From the NCBI GenBank assembly GCA_027575805.1, contig JANBPU010000038.1:1-64000 (forward strand): 64,000 nt of DNA, read 5' to 3'. This DNA is from Mycoemilia scoparia. Taxonomy: Eukaryota; Kickxellomycota; Kickxellomycetes; Kickxellales; Kickxellaceae. How positions within the stretch are numbered: position 1 is the first letter of the stretch; each line of letters opens with the position of its first letter. The position numbers and the translations under genes were made by a program. Shown here piece by piece: positions 22,670 through 34,823 of this stretch. Below the pieces are notes generated by a model, which worked only from the letters and a program-made list of their open reading frames with translations, was not told the origin of the DNA and searched no databases.

Positions 22670-23778
22670 TTATACCAAAAATTGGTGACACTCAGATCTG
22701 GGGTATTTGGATGCCAGCTGTGGCCATTGGACAATGAATCTATCAGCAAAAGGGTATATAAGTTTGCCAGACAAGGAAAGTGTTTGTACCCTCGCAAAAG
22801 ACTCCACGTATATAATTGGGATATTTTTCGTACCAAGCATCTATCGAATGTCAATGTTTTAACACTCTGGTTAGTGAAGTCGATTCATAATTAACCCCAA
22901 GTTCCCCTATAAAAACAGCCATAGATGTACTTGCCCGGGGGATATATGAAGCGAGGCAAAATGGTATGCAGTTTCCTGGACCATTACAAATTATCTACAA
23001 AAAAGTATACATGTATGTAATAGTGGATACGCTGCAAATCAAAAAATCGATTCATGCCCCAGATTTCTTTATAAGCTTACCGCATCAGGACTCCATAAGA
23101 GAATGTGCTTTATAGAGTAACATAGACACAATAGTGTTGTAAATGGGGCTGTGTAAAAACTTTGACCAACATTTCGACTCCTCGGAATCAACAGGATCTT
23201 GAACTGAAGATACAAGACGCAAGTTAGGGATATATATATATATATTATAGAATAAATAAATAATAGTAGCGCTGCTAACTTACATTTTCAGAATGCTGAT
23301 CTCGCTCAAAGGTGTTGAGCGACTGGATGCTCAAGTTGTCACCTTGGCTAACAATATAAGCTCTATGAGAATAGATGTTCAGGTCAATTCCCTTTAGGAG
23401 TCTAAACATTTCTGCTGTATGCCCGCCTGTAATGATGAATTGAAATTTTATTAATAGTTGATTGCTGGCCTTTGAATATATTTGACTGGTTCTCTATCAA
23501 AAGTGAATCGGTCTGTACTCTCATGTTCTTGCAAATTTGGTCCATAAACCATACATTTTAGGTTGGAATTAGAGCAATTATTCTGGCACACTTTTAGAGG
23601 GAACTTTATTACTATTAAAAACAGAGTACTTGCCTGATCCAAGGATAATACATAATTTTTTGGGTCTATTAGGCTTTTTATCGCAGAATTGCTTAAAGTC
23701 TGACCTTCCAAAATAGGGAATTACCCAATATATCCTTAAGGTGAAGAGTATTAGAAAAATTACTAGAAAGCTCCACAT
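22670..23778 (-). CDS. ALG14: ALG14, membrane anchor of the UDP-GlcNAc transferase
   Basis: The exons are 23634-23778, 23284-23426, 23081-23203, 22935-22994 and 22670-22840, giving 213 residues. An N-terminal membrane helix (WSFLVIFLILFTLRIYW) is followed by the Rossmann-like ALG14 domain. Its hallmarks are LGSG-GHTAEM (split by intron 1), ILLIPRSRNVGQS, IICNGPGNCIPFC and IIYVESFARVQTLSLSGKL, and it ends near DRFIVQWPQLASKYP. ALG14 recruits the catalytic ALG13 to the ER and helps add the second GlcNAc in lipid-linked oligosaccharide synthesis. Introns 1 and 4 both need GC donors (GCAAGT at 23633 and 22934) to keep frame across conserved motifs. Intron 1 also contains a family B repeat. Confidence 0.93.
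23489..23601 (+). repeat. Short inverted-repeat element, family B, in ALG14 intron 1
   Basis: This diverged copy shares CATACATTTTA-GTTGGAAT and TATTCTGGCACAC with the copies at 23882, 36690, 50241 and 57549. It lies wholly inside an intron. Confidence 0.65.
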
Positions 23779-23881
23779 TTTTCAAAACTACCATTTGTCC
23801 TTAATCAAAGTTGATGAAAGTTACATAGAGGGGGCCCAGCTTATGGCTGTTATGGGGATATTATATTTTGATAGCTGACAA

Positions 23882-24022
23882 GTTCTCCATCAAAAGGAAA
23901 CAGATTGGTGCCCCCATACATGCCCTGCAAATCGGCCCACAACGCATACGCTTTGGCTAGAGTCTGACATATTATTAACAATTATCCAGGGTATTATTCT
24001 GGTATATCTTTGAGGGAGGCTC
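23882..24022 (+). repeat. Short inverted-repeat element, family B
   Basis: It starts TTCTCCATCAAAAGGAAAC and ends CAGGGTATTATTCTGGTATA followed by CTTTGAGGGAGGC. The two ends are imperfect inverted repeats (CTCC-TCAAA-GG type). It lies in the roughly 400 bp divergent region between ALG14 and the SUGP1-like gene. Confidence 0.75.
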
Positions 24023-24183
24023 TGCTAAATGGTTATCCTTCAAAAACACCTGCCCATATTTAGTAAGCTGATTTTGACATTGACCCATAACTTATTTTAT
24101 AAGTCACTCCACTTAATAATGAAATTGAGACATATAAGGACATCCACGGAACATGGCCAATTTATAATCGAAATTCAGCAACC

Positions 24184-25625
24184 ATGAGTACAAGGGACAT
24201 CATTAAACCCAACGATAACGACAGTGATAACAATTTTGAAGACTTTTTTGAGAAAAAGACTTCGGCTATTCCAAACAAAAAAACATTGACACCAAAGAGC
24301 TCAAAGACTCCTGGCCAACCCAAGCGCTTGGGATTTAGTTTGGATGCATTCTCAAAACTAAAGAATATAAACAAAACACCTTCTAAATTACCAGCAGCAT
24401 TTTCAGAAGATATTGAAAGGTAGGCAACAGGAAGTATATAATATAGGTTTGACTAAACGAATGTTTGTTGATATATTACAAGTGTTCTTGACGTATACAC
24501 ATTCATTTGCTTCGTGGTGTCAATAGCCAACCCGTAAATGAGGAGCAAAACAAAGTTGGAAATACCCCAAATAAAAAGAGGAAATACGATGTAAATTACG
24601 ATACTGAAGAAAAACAAACCCCGGCTGAAGCTAAAGTTCATTCAACTATACCCAACATAATTAATAATGCTACAAGCCAAAAGCCTAGACATAATAACAG
24701 TAGTGGACTAAAAAAGAAAAAATACAAACAGTATTACGATGATTTCAAGCCTGGGATGATTCGATTTGACACAAAATGGGTATACCCAAATGAGGAAGTT
24801 AAAGAGGAATACTCGTTCTGGGAACACAAAAAGAGAGCTCAAGAAATGCACGAAACAAAAGGTAAATAATCACACATATGTATATGTATATATATATATC
24901 CACCAAGTTTAATATAATTTTTTGGATCAATCCCACATTCTTTATAACTTTATTCTTTTTAATGCTGAATAGATAAGGCACTACAACTAACAGAAACAAG
25001 CTCTGGTCCACGCCACATGGGTGGCTACTTGCCAAAGGAAGAGCTTGAAAAGTTCAACAAGAAGGTGCAAGCTGTGAAGAGTGGAAAGCAAATAGATTTA
25101 AAGGATGAGGATTATGAAAAACACAAGATCAGCTCCTCCAACAAGGGATTCCAGATGCTGATGAAACAAGGCTGGAAAGAAGGAAAGGGGCTTGGATCGA
25201 AAGAGCAAGGCATTACCGCACCAGTCAACAAGAAAGTGTCAACTATTATGATGATAGCAATTGGTATAAACATATTAAACGAATTGCATTTATGGCTAGC
25301 TATATACTAATCGAGCACAAGTATCATGCTTTTTATAATTTATAGAAATGAAGCAGGACCATCAAATTCTGGATTGGGTACAGAAAAAACACACGAAGTT
25401 CAGGAGGGTGATGATGAGTTTGAGATATACCGAAAAAGGATGATGCTGGCCTACAAGTTTAGACCCAACCCTTTGGTAAGCTACCAATATATAATAATAT
25501 TTATACTGTTGCATTTATGTGCATGTCGTGATATTATTGGGTTGTTTTAATAATTCGATATACCATGCTATGTTGTTGCTTATTTATGCTTATGAAAGAA
25601 TAATCCACGACGAGAGTACTATTAA
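24184..25625 (+). CDS. SUGP1-like G-patch splicing factor (no SURP domains)
   Basis: The exons are 24184-24419, 24527-24861, 24973-25237, 25346-25475 and 25599-25625, giving 330 residues. The C-terminal half matches SUGP1/SF4: FWEHKKRAQEMHE, HMGGYLPKEELEKF, then the G-patch NKGFQMLMKQGWKEGKGLG, and the diagnostic end [27 protein letters not shown]. In animals SUGP1 works at the branch-site stage with SF3B1 and the helicase DHX15, which its G-patch activates. The two SURP modules of animal SUGP1 are not seen in the N-terminal half, which is polar and basic. The last exon has only nine codons. The donor of intron 3 (GTCAAC, 25238) is weak, so that junction is uncertain. Confidence 0.85.
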
Positions 25626-25639
25626 AGTTGTTAATTTAA

Positions 25640-25760
25640 CATATGGGTAATAATTTTTGAAGAGTGAAAGTTTACTAGTAAAACTGGACATTCATTTGGC
25701 TGTGATTCCCCTATAATCACTGGTCCCCAAAATTCACCCTTCAAAAATTATGATCCATAT
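25640..25760. repeat. MITE-like near-palindromic repeat, family A
   Basis: This full copy starts CATATGGGTAATAATTTTTGA and ends TTCAAAAATTATGATCCATAT. It occupies most of the interval between the convergent stops of the SUGP1-like gene (25625) and ALDH7A1 (25861). Confidence 0.88.
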
Positions 25761-25860
25761 GCTGCTCCGCTTTGTTTAACGCTTTATTTTTACATGCTTT
25801 TGAATACATGTTTTATTTATTCCTATTTAAAAATAATTTGCTTATAACCTAGAGACAATT

Positions 25861-27987
25861 TTATCCAAACTTGATTCCTTGAGCGAGAGGAAGGCTTCCG
25901 CTATAATTGATGGTGCTACAAGAAAAAAATAGAATAAAAATGTTAATACCAGGAGCATGATAAACAAATATGTGCACAATTAGCAGACAGTATAGGGGCA
26001 ATGATGCATATAGTAGTCCATGGATAAAACTAAGTATAGCTTACCATGTTTGGCGACGCATGTATTGCTTCCAGGAGTCACTTCCAGACTCGCGACCACC
26101 GCCGGTTTCCTTCTCACCACCAAAGGCACCACCGATCTCAGCGCCGTTGGTAGGAATGTTGACATTGACAATACCAGTGTCGGATCCCAATGGCCCAATC
26201 CACTCAAAGATGCTAGAAGGATTGGTGGTGAACAGACTGCTGCTGAGGCCTTGGCCAACTTCATTATTCCATTCAATGGCCTGCTCAAGGGTTTGGAATT
26301 TGATGGTATGAAGAATAGGAGCAAAGATTTCTCTGTGAACGACTGGAGCGTCATGGCTGATGCTAGTGATTGTTGGCTCGACATAGTTTCCTGAGAGCTC
26401 TGTCAAAACCTTACCACCATGAATGATCTTGCCTCCCTGTGCTTCGACATCCTTAATACCCTGCTGGAATGCCTCGACAGCAGCCTTGGTGTGCAAGGGG
26501 CCACACAGGATTCCGTCTTCAAGAGGATTTCCAACCTTGATCTGCTTGTAGGCCTTGGTTAGGCGTTGGATGAATTCGTCATGGATGCTCTCGTGCAAGA
26601 ACAAGCGGCGAGTAGTGGTGCATCTCTGACCAGCAGTTCCCACAGCAGCAAACAAGATGGAACGGACAGCCAAGTCAATATCGGCGTCCTTTGAAACAAT
26701 TATGGCGTTGTTGCCACCAAGCTCCAAGAGAACTCGGCCAAAGCGGCTTTGGACAACTGTGCCGACCTCGCGACCAACCTTGGTGCTTCCGGTAAAGGAA
26801 AGGAGATTTATTCTCTTATCATTGGTCATGGCGGAACCAACGTCGGCACCACCGCAAATCAAAGAGCATATGCTGCCTGGGAGGTTGTTTTTCTCAAGAA
26901 CCTCAGCCAGGATCTTTGTCACAGCAACAGATGTGAGATTGGTGGTTGGAGATCCCTTCCAGACAACTGGGTTTCCACAAACCAAACTAATGGCGCTATT
27001 CCACCCATACACTGCAACGGGGAAATTGAAGGCCGAAATTATACCAACTGTTCCAAGAGGATTCCACACTTCCATCATAAGGTGCCCAGGTCCTAGAAAG
27101 AGAGGTGTTGTTGTGAGTTGTGCTACAATAATAATTTATGATGCAAGAGAGAATTCAGGCTACTTACTTTCCGAAGGAATAACTTTTCCGTTGAGCATGC
27201 GGCTGAGACCAACAGCATAATCAGCAATGTCAATGTACTCCTGAACTTCACCGATACCTTCGGGGAGAATCTTGCCCATCTCGAGCGAAACAAGTTTGCC
27301 CAAAGGGTCGATCTTGTCAGCAAGGGTCTGGCGCATTTGACGGACAATCTCACCACGCTGTGGAGCTGGCATCTACATTTCCATAATTTGACAGCAAGAT
27401 GGATGTGTTAGCTATTTGGACGCCGGCATATATAGTTTATAGAAACCATGTAAGCTATATATATAGTTGTTTGATAATAAATATACAATACCTTGGCCCA
27501 AATGCGTTTAGATTTTTCGATATCAGTCAAAATTTCGTTGAGATCTTTTGGAGTTCCCTATATTCATATTTATTAAATTTTGAAAAAGACTCCGCTTTAG
27601 CTATCACATAATGTGCAAATCCAGTGGTGGTGTACAGAAGCGTCTGTATGTCACATTTCGCAGATAATTGATATTTTATCTGAGCTCAATACTTACGAGC
27701 TGAACAGTAGCAATGGTTTCGTTGGTAGCTGGACTAACCGACTCAACGACCTCACCGCTACCCTTCCATTTTCCATCATATACACCCAAGTTGTGTGACT
27801 CCAAACCCAACTGCTTAAGAGTGTCCTCTACACTAGCTTGAGAGGAGCCAGCATTGGCAACGAGGCTTGTGGTATGGAAGTGCTTAGGGCACCTTGATCT
27901 GGCCAAGGATGCAGCAGCCAGGGCACCACAACGAGACCGGCCGGTGAGAGAAAGAGTCTTGAGCGTGGCAGGGATCTGTGCGTACAT
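25861..27987 (-). CDS. ALDH7A1: Alpha-aminoadipic semialdehyde dehydrogenase (ALDH7A1/antiquitin type), mitochondrial
   Basis: The exons are 27697-27987, 27492-27557, 27168-27372, 26045-27092 and 25861-25915, giving 554 residues. The Arg/Ser-rich N-terminus looks like a mitochondrial presequence. Antiquitin-specific runs include [54 protein letters not shown] and [19 protein letters not shown]. The catalytic Cys is in [13 protein letters not shown] and the general-base Glu in [10 protein letters not shown]. The last exon supplies [17 protein letters not shown], the family's usual end. It oxidises alpha-aminoadipic semialdehyde (lysine breakdown) and other aldehydes. It is divergent from ARP2 across about 1.2 kb. 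Confidence 0.95.
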
Positions 27988-29190
27988 TGTATAAATACAA
28001 GATTACTAGAAGAAACGAGAATAACCCGTTATACTAAAACAGAGGAAAAAGAAAAAGAGAGGTTTTCTGAGAGCCAGTACCAGTGGCCAGCCCAACTAGT
28101 TTTTATAGAAAGCGCATTATTACTGACCTCACACGCTCTCAATTCCTCCTTACTTGTGGGAGGGGTGTTCAAAGTAGAGTGGTGGTTCGTGCATCTTTTG
28201 GATCAAGGACTGTATTTTGCTACCATTGTTGATTCTTTCACTCTGTTCACTGGAGGTAAGCAGTGGTGGTGGTGCTCATGACTCCTCTTCTCCGTCTTAT
28301 CTTCGTCACCATACAATCATCTTGGCTGCCATTTGCCGGCTTCAGTGTGGGTCCTGTGTTGTGTTTGTACCTGCAAAGGATAATACACCCCTCTACCTTT
28401 AAGTCTTCTTCGATTCAAAGTACCCTACGATTGGCCAAGCCAAATATCCACTCTCCCACGGACGAATGCTCTTTGACCAGCCAGCATCATTTATAGATTT
28501 TGAGCTGAGCTGGCTGGGTTCTTGTGGCAATATCTCTTTCCAATAAAACCGGAATAAACGCCCGAGTTGTGCAATGCACATGACTCTGATCTGCAAAAGA
28601 TACACACTGTCTTCTCGCTCTGTGTGGGCTGGTTTCCAGTGTGGTTTGAGCCCTGTCTATGCACTTCTAGGTAATTCTCCTTGGTTCAATTGGGGACTTT
28701 CACTGTTAAATCACCTGACAAATGTATACTGTCTTCTCACAATTCCTTATTGCCATCCATTATTATAGAGAAAAAGCTGCTAGGATGAGGTCAACTATAA
28801 AGAGGCGTCGTCATAGCAATTCTTCCAAACCATTTGGGGCGGATATTTAATCAGCAATGCATCCTGATTTGATCTAATCGGAACGACTTCGTCACAAACA
28901 GAAAATTGGAGATACACGCATCTGAACACGTTGTTTGAACATGGGGAAACAGTGTATGGGTAGGCAGCAAAACCACAGCACACAATATGCCATTTTAATA
29001 CAACGATTGCTTCTCTTTCGAACTAGTGGAAGGTTATAGGCAAGCATAGCACATTGGTTCATTTTTGCTTCTCTTTAAAAGGCTTTATTTATATACATAT
29101 ATTTACTCAGCCATCGGTCTTTTGCATACATATACTCATATTCAAACGAAATTTAGAATAAAAGGCCTATTTTCCGCCCAGCAGAAGAAT
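27988..29190. other. Divergent intergenic region, ALDH7A1 / ARP2
   Basis: This is about 1.2 kb with no supported gene. Small open frames (for example minus 28399-28605) lack family motifs. Neither repeat family was found. The promoters of both genes must lie here. Confidence 0.45.
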
Positions 29191-31255
29191 ATGTCCAGAA
29201 AAAATATCCTTGTAGTAGATAACGGCACTGGTGTAAGTTATTGTGAGAAACAGCCTATATACTCAATGCATCTACACATTGGCCTCATCTATCTTTTAAA
29301 TTTATCGCATTGCTGGGTGACATTATACTGATTCCTAATAAACACAACGATATCCTTACTCAATGGGAATCTGGCTCTATTCATTGCACAAAATGTAGTT
29401 TGCCAAGGTTGGTTACGCGGGCTCCAATTTCCCTGAACATGTATTTCCTTCGGTTGTTGGCCGACCAATGCTAAGGGCCGAGGAGGCCAGTTCCATTGAC
29501 GATTTCAGCGGTCAAATCAAAGATATCAATGTTGGAGAGGATGCCGCAAAATTGAGAGCTGTCTTGCAAATGTCGTACCCAATAGAAAATGGTGTGATCA
29601 AGAACTGGGAGGATATGCGTCATCTCTGGGATTACACATTTTACGAGAAGCTCAAGATCGATCCTAGCGAGTGCAAGGTTTTGTTGACTGAAGCGCCCCT
29701 CAACCCCGTGGCTAATCGCCAAAAGATGGCCGAGACTATGTTTGAAACCTACGGATTCAGCGGCATATACATTGCTATTCAGGCCGTACTAACACTCTAT
29801 GCCCAGGGTAAGTCCAATTTCATCAGGACAATTCCAGCAATACATACATACGTCCATTAGCTATGCCTTTATATGCCATGTATTCACCATTGATGCTTGT
29901 CTGCAAGATAGGTTTAAGCACTGGTGTTGTTGTGGATTCTGGCGACGGTGTCACCCATATTATTCCTGTCGTTGAGGGGCACGCCTTTCCACGTTTGACT
30001 AAGCGTCTTGATGTTGCTGGAAGACATGTTACCAACTATTTGATCAAACTGTTGCAACTTCGTGGATATGCTTTCAATCGTACTGCTGATTTTGAAACTG
30101 TGCGTCAAATCAAAGAAAAGGTTTGCTATACAAGGTAAATTAATTTTCAATTGTTTTATTTTTCCTGTGATCTGTCTGTGTTAAATGAGTGATATCAATG
30201 GCTTATTAAATTGCTTATTAACGCTATAGCTACGATCTGGAGTTGGATGAAAAACTTGCAAAAGAAACCACTACACTTGTCGAAACCTACACAGTAAGAA
30301 TATATATATTATTTCTATTTCTAGATTTGTATAGCTGGCACTTTAAATTGGCGTATTTGACGCTAAATTGTCTTTGTGCCTATGGCTCTATTTTATGGCG
30401 TTAGCTTCCTGATGGTCGTGTTATCAGAATTGGTTCAGAGCGCTTCCAAGGTCCAGAATGCATGTTCCAGCCTGAGCTCATTGATGTCGAATCACCTGGC
30501 GTTGCTGGTAAGGAGACAATTTCGTATCTGATACATGTATAGATTTTATATATCAGCAGAAACATCTCAGCCATTCTACAAATTGTGTGATAAATAGAAT
30601 TGCTGTTCGACTGTATCAATTCTGCACCTCATGATACCCGTCCTGAATTATATAAACACATTGTTTTGTCGGGCGGTTCAACCATGTATCCCGGTCTTCC
30701 TAGCCGCTTAGAAAAGGAGATCAAGCAGCTTTACTTCCAGAATGTACTGAAGGGCGATCACACACGTCTTGATGTAAGTATATAATCCTGCACAATCGTG
30801 ACCAAATTTTATTAAAGAAAAATAAGTTAAATGTTAAATTATATTCCTGAATAATTCTAGAGAATCAACCTGAATATCATCGATCCACCCAACCGCAGAC
30901 ATATGGTTTTCCTTGGCGGTGCTGTATTGGCGGACTTTATGAAGGACAGAGAAGGTTCGTGGATTACAAAGCAAGACTGGGAAGAACTTGGTCCTCAGGC
31001 ATTGGTAGGTTTATCATTATATATATATTGTGAAATTTCACTAATGATCTATTGTCAAATAGATAGAAATGGGTTCTCAGATATTTACTTAGACAAAGGG
31101 GCATTTTATATGCAAATCCTGGGGTCCCATTTTTGTCTAAGGATGTTTGAATTACGCCCATATTCATGTGTTATAAAATTGCTGAGCTGATTTCTCTAAA
31201 TACCTAACCGCCTTTTTATTTTCAAAAAATTTAGGCCAGGTTAGATCGCCTATAA
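29191..31255 (+). CDS. ARP2: Actin-related protein 2 (Arp2/3 complex)
   Basis: Eight exons (29191-29232, 29399-29807, 29912-30134, 30230-30293, 30405-30507, 30598-30773, 30861-31004, 31235-31255) encode 393 residues. The actin fold is continuous: VVDNGTG (phosphate loop 1), [39 protein letters not shown] (phosphate loop 2), [19 protein letters not shown] and [15 protein letters not shown]. Arp2-specific runs such as YAGSNFPEH distinguish it from actin. As part of the Arp2/3 complex it nucleates branched actin filaments for endocytic patches. The final exon is just seven codons (ARLDRL and stop). The last intron, about 230 bp, holds a perfect 10 bp inverted repeat. Confidence 0.97.
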
Positions 31256-31480
31256 TCATCAACATTCACTCACTCACTCACTCGTCCAGCACTGTCTATA
31301 CAAGTATCTATAGTATTGTATGTTTTGGCAATTCTATATACTACTTTACTCTCGCCCACAATGGATATGAACTATATTTGGACCTTTTGGCCACATATGT
31401 AGCTTGTATCTTTGGAAATGATGTTCCCCATTCGTTTTTATTATATAAATACCTACAATTGTAACTACAAATCCATTCTA

Positions 31481-32715
31481 TTATTGGTCTTGGAAGTTGA
31501 TGGTATCTAGTGGACTAGCTTTTGGAAGGGGCGATCCGCCGGCCCACTCAGACTTTGTTATTTTGTAGGTATATTTTGGAGAGGAACACTGCTTTGTAGC
31601 TTCATTTTCACCTGCCGGAGTCGTGTGATCATCGCCGCTTTGGCTTTCGCCTGCTTCCTTAATTTTCTGGACAATTGGGATCTTTGTGAGGAGATCGGTA
31701 TAGTACCGTGTAATCTTTCTTTCATCGGGGAACTTTATCCACAAAGATTCCCACTCTTGGACTATTTTTCTTTGATCCTCTGTAAATTGGGGGTTATCTG
31801 ATGCTTTGTACCTTCCTAGAGGTTTTGCAGCTTCCTCTATAAAGTCAAAGTGCTGTTGGTTTAGAGGGGGGTAGAGCTGATCCAACAATTTATCCCAATG
31901 CTTTAGCTGCAGGTTTTCAATATTTCTGGAGCGGTGTTTTCGGTGGTCAGGGATAGAAACTTTGAGTTTCTTTGTCCCAAACTGGGATGCCAAAAGTGAA
32001 TAAAGTATTGGGTGAGATTCCTTTAGAACTTCCGGATCAGTAGGCAACTTTTCCCCATGGTTTAGGCCAACCTCAGACTACGTATACACAATTCACATTA
32101 AGATTAGCCGAGAGTTAGTATGTGACTGGGTTGTTTGGTAATAATAATTGTAGAATTTATAAACGCATCTATTTATGGATTTACTTTGAGTGTTAACATA
32201 CCCTCATAATATCCCACTTTATTGGGCCAATACGACCATATGCAAGTTCTAGAAGCTTCGTCGTTGGCTTTTTGTCTCCAGAGTTGGCACGAACTAGCAT
32301 ATTGAGATGCTATTATATTAAGAATTAGGGCTGTTAGTATATATACTGCTGATAAATTATGCCAACAATTCGTGAGCTACAGTGTGTAGTATAGATTGGT
32401 ACTTGCCTTGCGACCACGCTTTAATTTTCTTATTATCTTGAGAGGGTGTTCCAATGTACGCCATTTTACAAACCTCTCCCTAGCATAGCTTCTTATAAAC
32501 TCTCTACGTACATGTTACGTTTGTACGTTATTAATGACCGTAAATATATATTTATATGTAGTATGGTGGCACAGTGAAAGGAACTTGAGTGAAAATTCTT
32601 ACCTGACATTTGGATCAAAGAAGTGGCGACCTTCGTTCAGTATCGATCGATACAAAGACAACACTTCTCTTCTGGTGACTTCACGAACACCGTAATCACG
32701 AACTAACAAGTCCAT
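31481..32715 (-). CDS. LYR-motif (complex 1 LYR) protein, probably mitochondrial
   Basis: The exons are 32603-32715, 32407-32503, 32202-32309 and 31481-32077, giving 304 residues. The N-terminal LYR domain shows REVLSLYRSILNEGRHF, then EFIRSYARERFVKWR, KIIRKLKRGRK and an AYGRIGPIKWDI segment. Such domains bind the acyl carrier protein and assist mitochondrial Fe-S, respiratory-complex or ribosome assembly. The long C-terminal extension (about 200 residues, charged) is not a family I recognise, so the specific target is unknown. Intron 2 begins GCAAGT (32406); only this choice keeps exon 3 in frame at both ends. It is convergent with ARP2, 225 bp between stops. Confidence 0.8.
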
Positions 32716-33009
32716 TGAAAAGTGTTATAATTATTGCTGTTGTTGTTGTTGTATACCGCTGACTAGATATATAGTAGATACCTTTAAACTCGAAAAAGGA
32801 AAATATTTATGATATGGCTTTTTGCTCAATCATCTCAGATAAATTATGGGGAAAGGGATTGGTAGTAAGAAGTTCAGGAGGAGGGGGAGGGGCATTTATT
32901 TAAAACATGGTTATTTCTAGTTTGGGGGGTTTTTTTACTTGTATATTTATTTAAAACGACAATAATATTAATAATAATAGACTCAGAAAATGACATCTAT
33001 TTGAGTGGA

Positions 33010-33777
33010 TTAAGCGTAGGCTAAAACATAATATTCGCTTTCAACAACCTCTCTGCCGCCATATCCAAAGTTTGTTCCATTGAGATGGAATCCGGCCTTT
33101 CCCAAGTGCTGGCTGCCATGGTGAAGGACCTTGGAAACAAAGAGCTAAAAAAACAAGAATATATGATATTGGTATTTATCAGTTTATAAAGAATAGATGT
33201 ACCAAAGAATATTTTGGATGCTAATGTAGCGATAGCTGTAAATATACTTACTGGAGTCCCGTCTTCTTCAGAACCAGCCTTTACCAATCTAACACCGGGA
33301 TTATCGTGTAGCTTGCCACTGACTCTAACCCACTTCAAACGACTAACATCTCCGCATAAAACTTCGTATGATCCCATGTTTAGTTCTCTTCCACCCCATC
33401 CCATAGAGAACCCGCCATTTGAAAGATGTGATCCACATTTTCCTGGATGCACGCCATTTTTGAAAGTAGTCCTATATCAACAAGCCGTCGGAATTAGGTA
33501 TGCATGCTTTTAGTCATTTGAACATGCTGTTGTGCTGTTATAGTTGATATTTTAACTCACCTAGCTATGTATAAAGGAAGTCCGGTTTTCTCGATTCCTC
33601 CCTGGATCGCATTAGGAGGCACCTGACTACATTGTTTACATGGCAACGCACCAAAATACTTAGCAACATATGTCTATAAAAATATAGAGTACTGGCAAAA
33701 ATGCTATGGAATAAAAGTTACCCGCTACCAGAAGAAACCCATGTGAATGGACTTTGTGTTTGAGCGAATTCAGTCAT
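33010..33777 (-). CDS. DM9/DUF3421-domain lectin-like protein, copy A
   Basis: The exons are 33722-33777, 33561-33626, 33252-33471 and 33010-33144, giving 158 residues. It has two DM9 modules: the first around QVPPNAIQGGIEKTGLPLYI, GVHPGKCGSHL and YEVLCGDVSRLKWV, the second from LFVSKVLHHGSQHLGKAG to YYVLAYA. There is no signal peptide or membrane segment, so it is probably cytosolic. Characterised DM9 proteins of invertebrates are mannose-binding lectins that respond to microbes; a carbohydrate-binding role here is inference. Compared with copies B and C it has one extra intron near the N-terminus, a shorter head (MTEFAQTQSPFTW) and a more diverged sequence. It is the first of three same-strand paralogues. 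Confidence 0.85.
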
Positions 33778-34823
33778 TGCGATGTGCGGAATAGCGCGAA
33801 TGCAAATGCTTAAAAGCACGTGAGAAGATATATAATATTGCTAAGGATTATACAAAAGGATTATGAATTAAAAAAGGGGGATTGAGTTTGGAAAGGATGA
33901 TAGAAAGGCTAAATCGAAGAGTTTACAGTGTTTTAAATCCAGTACACAACCAGCACACAGCACACCGTGTGGGTTCCAGCAAGAACAGACTATTCCTGTT
34001 GGCTCTACTCTTATGCACAAGCGCATAAACACGCTCTCGTTTCGTTTCGATCTGTATGGCTATGACGTCGTCGTCACATTTGTAACTACAAAAAATCTTG
34101 AAATCAAATAGCCTTTACAATTCTTCACCAACTATTCTATCATTATAATTGCAGCTACTGGTTTTTCTGCATTTGGTAGTTATTTTTGAAGGACTAAGTT
34201 TTACTAGTATGTCAGTTTCAACTTGCATACTAATCACCATATATTTTCATTGATAATACTAGTTTAGCCCTTCAAAAATAATCACTCATTTTCCAAACCA
34301 CCATCTAGTTTAACAATCAAAATAAATGATAAATGGACTTGGTCTAATTGCATTGCCTTTTAAAACAGAAAAGAAAAGCCCAAGATCCAACAGGAGTTTA
34401 GGTGTATACTAAACATGCTTAGGCCATAAAAGATAGAACATTCCACACAAAGACAGAAAAGAGTATCATCTAATGTCGTCTGTCTCACGGACATTTAAAA
34501 TGAATATATATACCGACTATACCACATACAATAGCGCAGCAACAGTTTGGAAACACTAACTACATTAACGTGTATTTGTGAGTATGAAATATTGCAACAA
34601 AAATAACTAACGCTGCCAGAAAGACTAAAGCTGTAAAGATTTACTATGTATAAGCTGGTATATATGTGTGTGTTTATGTGAAATTATTGAGAAGCAAATA
34701 GTAAGAGTAGGTTTATAATGTGTATTAAGCGCATCTCACATTCTTAAATGAATTGTATGGAGAGTAAGGGTATATAAAGACACACACACACACACATTCA
34801 CAGATTTAGCCCAGAGGAAGAAT
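33778..34823. other. Spacer between DM9 copies A and B
   Basis: This is about 1 kb with one family A repeat (34172-34290), a short AC microsatellite near 34780-34796 and no supported gene. Confidence 0.5.
34172..34290. repeat. MITE-like near-palindromic repeat, family A (subfamily 2)
   Basis: The ends match the family (TAGTTATTTTTGAAGG and CCCTTCAAAAATAATCACTCA). The core differs from most copies and is shared with the copy at 58339 (TTTTACTAGTA, GTTTCAAC, CATTGATA). Confidence 0.82.

Noticed and set aside
22664..22935. GT donor at 22930 (two bases into GCAAGT... CCCGGGCAAGTACATC) for ALG14 intron 4
   Set aside because: Phase would be wrong and would break the LGTKNIPIIYVES continuation that matches ALG14.
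28217..28770. Several short plus-strand frames between ALDH7A1 and ARP2
   Set aside because: Each is under 80 codons, frames overlap, and no conserved motif or splice-linked continuation was found.
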